From positions 1 to 64,000 of the forward strand of contig JAFYUS010000043.1 in NCBI GenBank assembly GCA_017549505.1: DNA of 64,000 nucleotides, in the 5' to 3' direction. Positions 6,761-16,884 of this stretch are shown here, piece after piece; within the stretch, counting starts at the first letter, position 1; each line of letters begins with the position of its first letter. The position numbers were made by a program, and so were the translations under genes. The DNA comes from Bacteroidales bacterium (GTDB lineage: Bacteria; Bacteroidota; Bacteroidia; Bacteroidales; UBA932). Under the pieces are notes generated by a model. It was not told the origin of the DNA. It ran no database searches and saw only the letters and a list, made by a program, of their open reading frames with translations.

Positions 6761-9442
6761 TTATTTTTTAGAGCGGCTCTCTTCCTTAGCTTTCTTCTGC
6801 TCGAACTTAAGCCTGTATTTCTCCAATACTGCAGCATCGCGTTCAGCCTGGCGCGCAGCTTTCTCGAGGGCATCCTTCTTTCTCTGGCGTTCCTTTTCCA
6901 GACGCTTCGCCTCCTTTGCGGCAGCCTTCTCAGCATCACGTTTATCCAGCTCTGCCCATCTGGCCTCTCTTTCTTCCTGCTTCTTCTTTCTTGCCGCTTC
7001 CTTGGCAGCCTTCTTTTCTGCCTTTATGCGTGCCTTTTCAGCAGCTGCAATCTCCTTAGGGGTAAGTACCGGCTTGGCAGCCACGCTGTCAACCACAGCA
7101 AGACTGTCGGAAACTGCCAGAGAATCCTTGACTGCAAGGGAATCTCCCAATGAAAGAGAATCCTTTACGTTCAGACTGTCGGAAAGTGACGGAAGGTCCG
7201 CCTTCGACAGACTGTCTGCGAGGGCGAGGCTGTCAAGCCGAGCCCGCTCGGCTGCCTGAGCCTCGGCCATCTTACGCTCACGTTCACGCACAGCCTTGAG
7301 GGAATCCCTCACTTCTATCTGCCTGTAGACATCATTCATGTAACCCGGGAAGTAGATATCTGTCTGCTTGAACGTAGCCTTAGGACGCGCAGAATATGAT
7401 TTTCTTTCGCTTGGACGAAGAGACAGAGGGGTCACTGCATTACGGTCAGCAGGTCTGCGTTCAGGCTGCCAGTTGAAGCCTTTGAGAACCTTCTCGTCGT
7501 CAGCGAGCTGCACGACCGGATAACCGTCATTCTTAGGAGCATCATAATAATAGATGCGCTCTATGTCACCATCCTTGAAGGTCGCCGAGAGCATCTTCGA
7601 ATCAGTCTTGTTCACTGTAGCCAGAGCATCATTCTCCTCGATGAAGAAGAGTGCAGACGCTCCTCCGAGAGCGTCGAACCTCTTCAGACCGCCCTTCTCA
7701 TCGAAGAAGGCGAGCATTTCGGTAGCTCTGATCTGGTCAAAAAGTTCAGCATCTTCCTGAATCGTTATGAATGCCTCTGACATAAGGCTTGCCTTTGTCA
7801 TGGCACCGTCGCTTATAACGACGGTGATGCTGTCTGCCGCATACTGCCTGCGCACCTCCTGCCATATCACAGGTTCATTGAAGAGTCGCGCCAATGAATC
7901 CAGATCGGAATAAACAAGGGAGTCGCATACCACCTGCATGTTCTTCTTGTATATCCTCACATTACGCAGCGCTTCCAGAAAACCTATCCTTGTCGTATCT
8001 GGAGGAATGACCTCAACCGTATCGGAAACCGCCAATGAATCAGTCATCGGAAGGTCCATGGATGGAACCGAATCCTTAGTGGCCAATGAATCCGTCATCG
8101 AAAGGCCCATGCGGGCACCCGGCACCATCGGAGGAATCACGGGACGGGATGTGTCGGCAACTGATGTCGAATCATGCTGCGGCGGAGCCGCAGATGCCCT
8201 GCGGGCCGGAGTCTTGGCCCCTTGCGGGCCAGACTGCGGGCCACCAGGTCCCTGGATCTGAGACGGAGCACCAGCTTTCATGCCCTGGTTCTTACTGGCC
8301 TTCTGAGCTTCCGCTGCCTTCTTTGCACGATAGTTGGGGTCGTTCATGGCCTCTTCCTCAGCAGCTTTTGCAGCTGCTTCGGCCGCTTTCTTCCTGAATT
8401 CTCCAACCGGATCGACATCCAGATCGGAAAGTCTCTTTGCAGAAGCCTCAACTACAGTAGAATCTATATCACACATCCTTACTGTGTAATATACCAGCTT
8501 TTCTGCTCCGAGATATACAGTATCGACCGAGCCGTCCTCTTCTTCAGTCTGGGTGATGACTGCAGGCTTTCTGGTCAGAGTGACTTTTGAAAGGGAATCC
8601 TGATACTGCAGGCGGCCGGCAAGAGCGAAGACGTTTCTTGTTGTATCTGTCATCTGAGCTCGGCCCAGCATCTCCACATCCTGGGTCATCCTGTAGAAAT
8701 AAAGACTGTCGCACCATCCTTCCTGGTCCGGAGTCATCACGTGGACATCATCATTGAAAAGAAAGACTTCCCTGCCCCTGTCATACCATCCTTTTTCCGA
8801 CGAAAGCATATTGTCGTCCTGCCATGCATCCGTACCTTTACCGAAGGTCGCAAGATTCAGGTCGGATTCGTATATGAGGCTGCTTGTCTTTACGAAGATA
8901 GAGTCAGTGAACATGTTCACATCCTTGTCGAATGTGAACCTCTTTATCTTCGAATCATATGTACCTTCGCGGCTCTCGATGATCTGACCGTCCTTGTCCC
9001 TCATGGCTCCGCCATTCTTGAATATGGCCAAAGAGTCCTTGGTATTATAATCCAGATGCCTTGTACGCAAGGTGTTATGGTCCTTATCGGTAAGCTGGAC
9101 CACAGATCCTCTGAACTGGGCAAGGTCATCATCTATGAGATACTTGAGATTGTCGCTGGTGAGGACAGTCTCCTCCTGGAGGATGCTGACATTTCCCCAT
9201 GCATCGATGACCTTTGTCTCAAGGTTCCACAATGCCGTGTCACATATGAGGTATGTACCGTTATGAAGGAACCTTGCCGGACCGACGACCTTCCTGTACC
9301 TGCCGCCCTCCACATCCACCATCTTGGCAGACTTCGCACTCATCAGCCATATAAGGCTGTCCTTCTGCTCCTGATCCTGCTTTTGAGCAGAAAGGGGCAG
9401 ACACATCAACATGGTCAGGAATATATAGGTCAGTCTTTTCAT
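6761..9442 (-). CDS. OstA/LptA-like protein with long low-complexity tail
   Basis: An 893-residue exported protein. The signal peptide is MKRLTYIFLTMLMCLPLSAQ. Residues about 35-330 resemble the OstA-like N-terminal fold (beta-jellyroll of LptA/LptD), with repeated phrases such as DTALWNLETKVIDAWGNVSI. A linker rich in Pro, Gly and DSLA-type repeats follows (about 345-480); OstA-like sequence returns (about 480-690); then comes a tail with repeated DSLAVSDSL-type units and an Arg/Lys/Glu/Ala-rich coiled coil to the C-terminus. It probably helps lipopolysaccharide reach the outer membrane. It follows surA in an operon, which fits envelope assembly. The tail length is unusual. Confidence 0.83.
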   Translation of the reverse strand: MKRLTYIFLTMLMCLPLSAQKQDQEQKDSLIWLMSAKSAKMVDVEGGRYRKVVGPARFLHNGTYLICDTALWNLETKVIDAWGNVSILQEETVLTSDNLKYLIDDDLAQFRGSVVQLTDKDHNTLRTRHLDYNTKDSLAIFKNGGAMRDKDGQIIESREGTYDSKIKRFTFDKDVNMFTDSIFVKTSSLIYESDLNLATFGKGTDAWQDDNMLSSEKGWYDRGREVFLFNDDVHVMTPDQEGWCDSLYFYRMTQDVEMLGRAQMTDTTRNVFALAGRLQYQDSLSKVTLTRKPAVITQTEEEDGSVDTVYLGAEKLVYYTVRMCDIDSTVVEASAKRLSDLDVDPVGEFRKKAAEAAAKAAEEEAMNDPNYRAKKAAEAQKASKNQGMKAGAPSQIQGPGGPQSGPQGAKTPARRASAAPPQHDSTSVADTSRPVIPPMVPGARMGLSMTDSLATKDSVPSMDLPMTDSLAVSDTVEVIPPDTTRIGFLEALRNVRIYKKNMQVVCDSLVYSDLDSLARLFNEPVIWQEVRRQYAADSITVVISDGAMTKASLMSEAFITIQEDAELFDQIRATEMLAFFDEKGGLKRFDALGGASALFFIEENDALATVNKTDSKMLSATFKDGDIERIYYYDAPKNDGYPVVQLADDEKVLKGFNWQPERRPADRNAVTPLSLRPSERKSYSARPKATFKQTDIYFPGYMNDVYRQIEVRDSLKAVRERERKMAEAQAAERARLDSLALADSLSKADLPSLSDSLNVKDSLSLGDSLAVKDSLAVSDSLAVVDSVAAKPVLTPKEIAAAEKARIKAEKKAAKEAARKKKQEEREARWAELDKRDAEKAAAKEAKRLEKERQRKKDALEKAARQAERDAAVLEKYRLKFEQKKAKEESRSKK

Positions 9443-9456
9443 CAGGCCGCTTCCTG

Positions 9457-10842
9457 TTATTCTGTCTTACGGAACTTGGCATACCATCCGTCACGTTCGA
9501 AGACGCAGTCCTCGAACATCGGATCGATGACGATGTATGTTGTTTCGATCTTTGAATCGATGAAGTCATCGATAGCCTTCATCTGAAGCTCCTGCTTTGC
9601 ATTGCCGAGAAGGAGAGTATAGTCATTGCTGAATGATGCCGGATGAGAAGGGATGATCTTGTCTACCTTGATGATCTTGTAGACTGTGTTTCCGTCACGT
9701 CCTTCATTGTCAAGAGACTCGACAGGATCGGATATCTCACCTTCCTTGAGGTCTACGATGGCAGCATAATCCTGAGGCTTGAGCTGGTCGATCTCGAAAT
9801 ACGACGAACCTGTGTTAGGGTCAGCCATCTGACCTCCGTTTGTCCTTGATGCAGGATCCTCGGAATAGAATCTCGCTGCAAGCTGGAAGGTTACGGCCTC
9901 ATTATTGAGTTCGGTCTTGAGACTGTCGAGGACACGGAATGCTTTGCTACGGTCCTCAGCAGTATATTCAGGCTTGAGAAGGATATGGCGTGCATTGAAC
10001 ATGTCACCCTTCTTCTCCAATACTTCGATGATATGGAATCCGTCCGGAGTCTCTACGATCTGCGATACCATACCCGGCTTCAGAGCCATAGCCGCATCAG
10101 AGAATGCAGGCCAGAAGATAGACTTCGATGCCATGCCGAGCTCACCGCCTTTACGTGCACTGCCCGGGTCCTGAGAATAGATTCGTGCAAGAGTAGAGAA
10201 TTTCTCACCATTCATGATTCTTTCACGGATGGCAAGAAGTCTTTCCTTTACTGCAAGGTTGGCAGCTTCGCGGTCAGGATAGATGCAGATCTGGCTGAGC
10301 TGATATTTGACCGGAACCATCGGAAGGTCCTCAGCCTCAGTTGCATCCACATACTTCTGCACGTCATATGGAGTAAGATCCGGAATCTTTCCCGCAATCT
10401 CCTGCTGCATCTGCTGGGTCAGGGTCTGGTCCTCGAGATCCGAACGCCACTCCTGACGGAGGCGGTATATAGGCTTTCCGAACTCCTTCTCAACAGCTTC
10501 CTCGCTGCCGAGATTGGTCTTGAGCATGTCGATTCTGTTTGCAAGCTCGCTCTCGACCATATCGTTGTTCACTACAAGTGAATCCACTCTTGCCTGCATG
10601 AGGAAAAGCTTCGAAGACATCATGTTTTCAAGAAGTTCGCACCTCGCCTTTCTGTCCGACTTCATTCCGTAATTGTACTGCATCATCTGCATTTCGGATT
10701 CTATATCCGAAATCATGATCACTTCATTACCGACAACGGCTACTGTCTTGTCCACTATGCCGCCCTGATATTTCTGGGCTGAAGCGTTTACAGAAGCGGC
10801 TGCAAACAAAAAGACAGCCACACCTTTCAAGATATGCCTCAT
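9457..10842 (-). CDS. surA: SurA-like periplasmic peptidyl-prolyl isomerase
   Basis: A 461-residue periplasmic chaperone. The signal peptide MRHILKGVAVFLFAAASVNASAQ is followed by a SurA N-terminal domain opening GGIVDKTVAVVGNEVIMISD. Two parvulin (rotamase) domains follow: about residues 172-275 (YSQDPGSARKGGELG, HIIEV) and 280-385 (ARHILLK, YSEDPASRTNGGQM), and then a C-terminal helix. SurA helps outer-membrane proteins to fold. The gene lies between a non-catalytic SurA-like lipoprotein and an OstA-like protein, so the operon is an envelope-assembly unit. The gaps to the neighbours are 3 and 14 bp. Confidence 0.92.
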   Translation of the reverse strand: MRHILKGVAVFLFAAASVNASAQKYQGGIVDKTVAVVGNEVIMISDIESEMQMMQYNYGMKSDRKARCELLENMMSSKLFLMQARVDSLVVNNDMVESELANRIDMLKTNLGSEEAVEKEFGKPIYRLRQEWRSDLEDQTLTQQMQQEIAGKIPDLTPYDVQKYVDATEAEDLPMVPVKYQLSQICIYPDREAANLAVKERLLAIRERIMNGEKFSTLARIYSQDPGSARKGGELGMASKSIFWPAFSDAAMALKPGMVSQIVETPDGFHIIEVLEKKGDMFNARHILLKPEYTAEDRSKAFRVLDSLKTELNNEAVTFQLAARFYSEDPASRTNGGQMADPNTGSSYFEIDQLKPQDYAAIVDLKEGEISDPVESLDNEGRDGNTVYKIIKVDKIIPSHPASFSNDYTLLLGNAKQELQMKAIDDFIDSKIETTYIVIDPMFEDCVFERDGWYAKFRKTE

Positions 10843-10845
10843 ATT

Positions 10846-11705
10846 CTAATAAATTACTAGTTTTCCGTTTTCGTGCGCGTCTTTCAGCAAATCCTGTTCC
10901 AAAGAGGAGATCAGGGCCTGCTTGCGCGTGCTTATTATAATATCCTTTATCCTGTCTGACGCATACTCTATCGGAGCATGTTCGCCAGATCTGACCATTG
11001 CAGAAACATAGGCAAGGTTGGTCACTCCGGTCGTATCATCCTGTCTGACCCATCCGTTCTTCAGCTGACCGAGCATGGCATCGTATGGCATTCCCATCTC
11101 TCTTGCCAACACAATGACATCCTGCCACTGATCCTTCCATGTCGTGAACATCATCGCCGACGAGAAAGCCAGACTGTCCGCTTCCAGAAGATCATTTGCA
11201 TCGGAAGAGTTCATCTTCTTCCTTATCGTCTCCAGCATCGGAGACTCTGTATGTATACGGAGGAAACGTGCCTTGACAAGAGGTCTGTCAAGCCGGAAGT
11301 TATCCTTATGAGACTCGTAATACTCCTCTACCTTGTCATCAGAAACCGCCGTATCAAGTCTTTCATTCACATAAAGCTGCTCGTATCTGTACTTGAGCAA
11401 GGATATCCTGTAGTCCTCCAGCTCCCTGGAGACGTCCTTTTCTGCTTTCGAAAGCTGTTCCTCGGCAATCGCCAGATAGATCCTGTCCGAAGCCCATACG
11501 TCGATGATCTGACGGGCAAGAGCAATGCTGTCCTCGACAGAGATTCCCTTAGGCACAATCCCGTCTATGTCGCTGCGGTAAAGCCTCTCCTTGCCTACCT
11601 GAGCAACGACCTCTCCGTTATGCAATAAGTCCGAAATCGCCCTGCACGACGACAAAGTCGGCAGGACGATCCCTATGATTGCTATGATACTGAGCAGTCT
11701 TCTCA

Positions 11706-11706
<1 letters not shown>
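10846..11706 (-). CDS. SurA N-domain-like chaperone lipoprotein lacking a parvulin domain
   Basis: A 286-residue lipoprotein with signal peptide and lipobox (MRRLLSIIAIIGIVLPTLSSC). The sequence after it, GEVVAQVGKERLYRSDIDGIVP, resembles the start of SurA/PpiD-type chaperones, and the body is mostly helical, but no rotamase core is visible. It likely acts as a membrane-anchored partner of the following SurA-like protein. Its ATG overlaps the guaB stop by one base, so translation is probably coupled. Confidence 0.75.
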
Positions 11707-13265
<1,559 letters not shown>

Positions 13266-13296
13266 TCACGATTCTTGCAAATCAACCAAACAACGA

Positions 13297-13400
13297 CGTG
13301 CGCCACAAATATCTAGCTATCTGAAACTTACGTTATTACCCTGCATTTCCATCTATGCAGGACAATCAGATATCTCATTATAAACCAATAACTTACACAG
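13297..13400. repeat. hairpin repeat copy A, at the 3' end of the RAYT gene
   Basis: The copy contains a perfect hairpin, CCTGCAT (13340-13346) with ATGCAGG (13355-13361), then GACAA, and ends in a segment like CAATAACTTACACAGC. Copies B (14533-14640) and C (15774-15840) share the order: CCTGC...GCAG, (G/A)ACAA, about 30 bp, then a CAA(T/C)AA(C/G)TTACA block. Its first 21 bases match copy B at 17 positions. The end overlaps the last codons of the RAYT gene. Confidence 0.55.
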
Positions 13401-14328
13401 CACGCACGATTTTCATATGGAGAAACTTGGATATCTGTATATGGCTTGCCTGCGTATATTTCCTCAGAATCGAAGCCACTTCCATCTTCTGCTCATCAGA
13501 CAACTGAGTTATCATTCTTACCGGGACAATTCCACATTGATTGCTTATAACGTTCAGAATATCATGATATATAGAATCTGAACCGGAATAATACTTTTCA
13601 CGAATATCGTAGTCTGCTCCAGAAGTCGATCTCATTGCATGTAACATCTCATCGGCACTTCCGTAAAATGACAGCAACAATTCCTTATCAAAAGGCCAAT
13701 AAATGTTTATTATATAATCAGTCAGCATTTCCTTTTCATCATTATTCAGATTATTCATAAGACGTCTTAACTGGGCATAAGACAGATAATGGTCAACATC
13801 ATGACATCGTCTGACCTCATGCACGGCCTTCCTGAGTCTTTCGCTACAACTGCTCAATGGTTTCTGAACAGAAAAAGGATGTCTGTCAAGAAGATATGCA
13901 AGAAAATTCCACCTGTATTCTTTAGCCTCACGACAAAGTGATTTTTCAACCGGATTATTGCCGATATACACTATTGCCGACCTTATCTTCTTGCTCCCTT
14001 TCTTAGGTGCACTTCCGAAACTTTTATGAAACAATGGTCCATGACGTCCCACACCAACATTATATTCCTTGACAAACAAGGAAGTATAATGTCGAATAAA
14101 TGCGCTTATCACTTCTAAAGAATCTGATAAAAGAAGAATATGTACATGATCAATCATCAGACATAGTTCCACCACCTTTAAAGCATATTGTTTAGCAACA
14201 ATAGAGAAAATTGTATAGAAAAGCAGAAAATCCTCCCTCTCATAAAAGATATTGAACCCATTTACTGTTCTTTGATACACATGCATGAATTCCCCTGAAA
14301 TAAACTTTCTTTTTCTGTATTTCGTCAT
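13393..14328 (-). CDS. REP-associated tyrosine transposase (Y1/HUH family)
   Basis: A 311-residue single-strand-specific HUH nuclease. The HUH motif is MIDHVHILLL (about residues 58-67); the catalytic Tyr lies in the helix IRHYTSLFVKEYN, followed by the family hallmark GRHGPLFHKSFGS and IVYIGNNPVEKSL. The N-terminal Y1 domain is about 165 residues, and a second helical domain follows, as is common in RAYTs of this phylum. RAYTs cut and join REP palindromes. It is a single gene with related hairpin repeats on both sides and no IS-like ends. Confidence 0.88.
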   Translation of the reverse strand: MTKYRKRKFISGEFMHVYQRTVNGFNIFYEREDFLLFYTIFSIVAKQYALKVVELCLMIDHVHILLLSDSLEVISAFIRHYTSLFVKEYNVGVGRHGPLFHKSFGSAPKKGSKKIRSAIVYIGNNPVEKSLCREAKEYRWNFLAYLLDRHPFSVQKPLSSCSERLRKAVHEVRRCHDVDHYLSYAQLRRLMNNLNNDEKEMLTDYIINIYWPFDKELLLSFYGSADEMLHAMRSTSGADYDIREKYYSGSDSIYHDILNVISNQCGIVPVRMITQLSDEQKMEVASILRKYTQASHIQISKFLHMKIVRAV

Positions 14329-14409
14329 ACTACTTCACATTAATGGTCAGACGTAAAGCGACAGATCGCCACTTGTTTCCACGAATGTAATAGGTATGTT
14401 TCCAAAACA

Positions 14410-14476
14410 TGATAAAAAAAAGAAAAATACATCGAATGTTTTTTATAATTCTGCTGTATTTTTCTTTTTTTTATCA
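14410..14476. repeat. perfect 21-bp inverted repeat upstream of the RAYT gene
   Basis: Bases 14410-14430 and 14456-14476 are exact inverted copies (TGAT, eight A, GAAAAATAC in the left arm) around a 25-base spacer. The block lies 82 bp upstream of the RAYT start in the gene-free stretch 14329-14642. It may be a RAYT substrate, a cruciform or a terminator-like hairpin. No open frame in this stretch looks real. Confidence 0.7.
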
Positions 14477-14532
14477 TTAAGCATATGAACCACGCCGAAA
14501 AATTTTTGCAGATCTGATAACTCCGCACGCAT

Positions 14533-14640
14533 CGTGCGACACAAATCCCTATCAAGTCAAGAGATTACGCAATCCTCCTGCATAGCAGAGACAGCAGAAC
14601 AAACACACAAAAACTTACTACACAACAAGTTACAGCGCAC
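14533..14640. repeat. hairpin repeat copy B
   Basis: This copy lies between the RAYT gene and the yhcC-like gene. It contains CTGC (14578-14581) paired with GCAG (14594-14597), then AACAA, and ends ACAACAAGTTACAGCGCAC, two bases before the next stop codon. A second small hairpin, CGCAC/GTGCG, is at 14524-14538. It corresponds to copies A and C. Confidence 0.55.
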
Positions 14641-14642
14641 AA

Positions 14643-15656
14643 TTATTTGAAACACAGACGTCCCTGCCAGGTCTGGCGCTCTTCAAGCTTCTTGTCAAGC
14701 AGACGGATAAGCTCCACGTTGCGGATCAGCCCCCAAGGCGTCTCGTTGACAAACCGTGGCGGCACCTCTCCGACGAAGCGTTCAATATGAATGTCCGGAC
14801 GTAGTCTTTCCAATATATCGGCAAAGAAATCAAGATACGCCTCCAGACTGAATCTTTCAAAATCTTCAGGACGTTCAGCGAATTCCTTCTCCATGCGGGT
14901 TCCTTTTACAATCTGCAGCTGATGAAACTTGACAGAACGTATCGGAAGGTCATTTATCATGTCGCATGCATCCAGCATCATCTGCCTGGTCTCTCCCGGA
15001 AGACCTAGTATGAAATGCACACCGACATCGATGCCTCTTTCTGCCGTCATCCGTACGGCACGCCGGGCTGTCTCGAAGTCATGACCCCGGTTTATACGGA
15101 GCAATGTAGTGTCGTAACATGACTCGATTCCATATTCAAGTATGACGATAGGGGCTGTACGCACACCCTCTCCGGCCAGAGAGCGAGACCAGCCTTCAAG
15201 GACAGAACCATTTGCCAGAGCCGCCAGATAATCAAGTTTCTCCTCATCGACACAGTCCGGTCTGGTGCCTATGACGATTCCTACAACCTGAGGATGGCTC
15301 AACGCCTCCTCATACAGCGACTTCAGTCGCTCAAGAGGAGCATATGTGTTTGAAAATGCCTGGAAATATGCCAGATAATGCTCGGTCGTACGGTAACGGA
15401 CCTTGTGGAACTCGATGCCTTCGTCCATCTGCTGATGAAGACTCTTTCCTGCAGTGCTGTATGAAGGATGGAAAGCTGCATTGTCGCAATATGTACATCC
15501 GCCGCGCCCCACCTTTCCGTCCCTGTTGGGACAGGTGAAGCCGGCGTCGAGAACTATCTTCTGGAGACGTTCCCCATACTTCCGCTTGAAGTACCCTACG
15601 AAAGAATTGTATCTTTTCCCTTCTGGGAAACATATATTTTCTATTTCTGGCAGCAT
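14643..15656 (-). CDS. YhcC-type radical SAM protein (TIGR01212 family)
   Basis: A 337-residue radical S-adenosylmethionine protein. The cluster site is TCPNRDGKVGRGGCTYC, with CTYC carrying the CxxC pair; EYGIESCYDTTL and GVHFILGLPGET are conserved family blocks. The family's reaction is not settled. An earlier ATG at 15683 is in frame, but a -7 box (15662-15669) lies inside that extension and ends six bases before the ATG at 15656, so I place the start there; the message would be leaderless. The gene is flanked by hairpin repeats B and C. Confidence 0.88.
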   Translation of the reverse strand: MLPEIENICFPEGKRYNSFVGYFKRKYGERLQKIVLDAGFTCPNRDGKVGRGGCTYCDNAAFHPSYSTAGKSLHQQMDEGIEFHKVRYRTTEHYLAYFQAFSNTYAPLERLKSLYEEALSHPQVVGIVIGTRPDCVDEEKLDYLAALANGSVLEGWSRSLAGEGVRTAPIVILEYGIESCYDTTLLRINRGHDFETARRAVRMTAERGIDVGVHFILGLPGETRQMMLDACDMINDLPIRSVKFHQLQIVKGTRMEKEFAERPEDFERFSLEAYLDFFADILERLRPDIHIERFVGEVPPRFVNETPWGLIRNVELIRLLDKKLEERQTWQGRLCFK

Positions 15657-15661
15657 GGACG

Positions 15662-15669
15662 CAAAAATA
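15662..15669 (-). promoter_or_regulatory. -7 promoter box deciding the yhcC-like start
   Basis: The minus strand reads TATTTTTG. Transcription would begin at about 15655-15658, on or next to the ATG at 15656. A possible -33 TTG (15691-15693 on the complement) is 21 bp away. Confidence 0.55.
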
Positions 15670-15682
15670 AGCATAAAATTCA

Positions 15683-15690
15683 TAATTTTG
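15683..15690 (+). promoter_or_regulatory. -7 promoter box for the NlpC/P60 gene
   Basis: TAATTTTG fits TAnnTTTG. It is back to back with the minus-strand box at 15662-15669, 13 bp apart. It predicts a leader of about 150 nt that contains hairpin repeat C. Confidence 0.45.
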
Positions 15691-15773
15691 CAAGGAATGG
15701 ATTAGGCTATAGAGCATTGAAGACTCAAGATATGCGTAATAACTGATTAAGCATCAACAAATTAGTCATTTCC

Positions 15774-15840
15774 CCTGCAGAACTTGGACAGCAGGACAAA
15801 TAAACAATGCATTAATACTCAACAACTTACAACGCATAGA
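15774..15840. repeat. hairpin repeat copy C
   Basis: CCTGC (15774-15778) pairs with GCAGG (15791-15795), followed by ACAAATAAACAA and the closing segment CAACAACTTACAACGCA. It aligns with copy B over most of its length. It lies in the predicted 5' leader of the NlpC/P60 gene. Confidence 0.55.
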
Positions 15841-15843
15841 CAC

Positions 15844-16881
15844 ATGAACACCAAAAAAATTCTATCAGCAATCTGCATGATGGTAATCGCATTTACAGGG
15901 TATGGTCAGACTAAGAGGATGGCAGTTACGGCATTGTCCGAGAATATGATGAGGCTGAATCCGGATTATGAGTCGCCGCTGGAGACGCAGGCGCTGATGG
16001 GAACTATCGTGGAGATTATCGGCGAGGAAAGCTACTGGAGGCAGGTTGTGACACCTGAGCCGTATACGGCCTGGTGCACCAACCTGGGACTTGTGGAGAT
16101 GACTGCAGAGCAGATCAACGAATACAAGGCAGCGCCTAAATATATCTGTACAGTTCAGCATAGCGGAGTTTATGAGACACCTTCAGTGAAGTCAAGACGT
16201 CTCTCAGACCTGTCCATGGGCAATCTGTTAAGAATCGTTTATAAAGAAGGCAAGAAAGTAAAGCCGTCGGTAAAGAAGAAATGGGCTGAGGTCATGCTTC
16301 CTGACGGAAGGAAGGGATGGACACCGGCCACCGATCTCAAACCGTTTGCGGAATGGGCAGGAAAGCAGAAACTCACAGCAGAGAATATCGTCAGCACGGC
16401 CATGCAGTTTGAAGGTACCCCTTACCTTTGGGGAGGCGCATCAAGCAAGGGCCTCGACTGCAGCGGACTGGTAAGGCTTACATTCATGATGAACGGACAT
16501 CTGCTCCCTAGAAACGCTTCGCAGCAGGTCAATCATGGCAGGGAGATCATCATGGAATGTGACCACAGCATCACTCCTGATTCAGACAAGCTGTATCAGG
16601 AAATGCTCAAGAGAACAAAGAACCTGCAGCCAGGAGACCTGGTATTCTTCGGTTCTCCCGAGACCTTCTGGTCAAAGGAAAAGATCACACATGTGGGCAT
16701 CTATATCGGAAACGGAAGAATCATCCATGCGTCGCACAAGGTCCGCGTCAATTCACTGATTCCGGGCGAAAAGGACTATTACGAGAATTCACATCGTCTT
16801 CTTAAAGCACGCCGTTTCATAAACTGGCAAGGCCCCGGTATGATTCCGATCATCCAGAGCCCTGCATATTTCCTTTGGTAG
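15844..16881 (+). CDS. exported NlpC/P60 peptidase with SH3-like domains
   Basis: A 345-residue cell-wall endopeptidase. The signal peptide is MNTKKILSAICMMVIAFTGYGQ. Two SH3b-like segments (about residues 23-95 and 100-175) precede the NlpC/P60 domain (about 185-320). The catalytic Cys is in LDCSGLV, the His in HVGIYIGNGRIIHAS, and PGDLVFFG is a conserved strand. The family cuts D-Glu-to-diamino-acid bonds of peptidoglycan stem peptides. An upstream in-frame ATG at 15784 would put repeat C into the protein before the signal peptide; I reject it. It is convergent with trmB, 3 bp apart. Confidence 0.92.
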   Translation: MNTKKILSAICMMVIAFTGYGQTKRMAVTALSENMMRLNPDYESPLETQALMGTIVEIIGEESYWRQVVTPEPYTAWCTNLGLVEMTAEQINEYKAAPKYICTVQHSGVYETPSVKSRRLSDLSMGNLLRIVYKEGKKVKPSVKKKWAEVMLPDGRKGWTPATDLKPFAEWAGKQKLTAENIVSTAMQFEGTPYLWGGASSKGLDCSGLVRLTFMMNGHLLPRNASQQVNHGREIIMECDHSITPDSDKLYQEMLKRTKNLQPGDLVFFGSPETFWSKEKITHVGIYIGNGRIIHASHKVRVNSLIPGEKDYYENSHRLLKARRFINWQGPGMIPIIQSPAYFLW

Positions 16882-16884
16882 AAC

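Noticed and set aside
8165-8270. GC-rich palindromes in the OstA-like gene as an inserted element
   Set aside because: The stretch codes a Pro/Gly/Ala-rich linker, where such short palindromes are expected from codon choice; no paired long arms are seen as in trmN6.
8741-9586. A 281-residue open frame on the plus strand
   Set aside because: It is antisense to the OstA-like gene and surA, has no domain or promoter, and the minus-strand genes have clear signal peptides and folds.
13297-14640. A CRISPR array or IS element with terminal inverted repeats
   Set aside because: The repeats are few, unequal and not regularly spaced, there are no cas genes, and a RAYT is not flanked by IS ends or target duplications.
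15784-15843. Twenty extra N-terminal codons of the NlpC/P60 protein
   Set aside because: They code the hairpin repeat C and precede a clean signal peptide starting at 15844.
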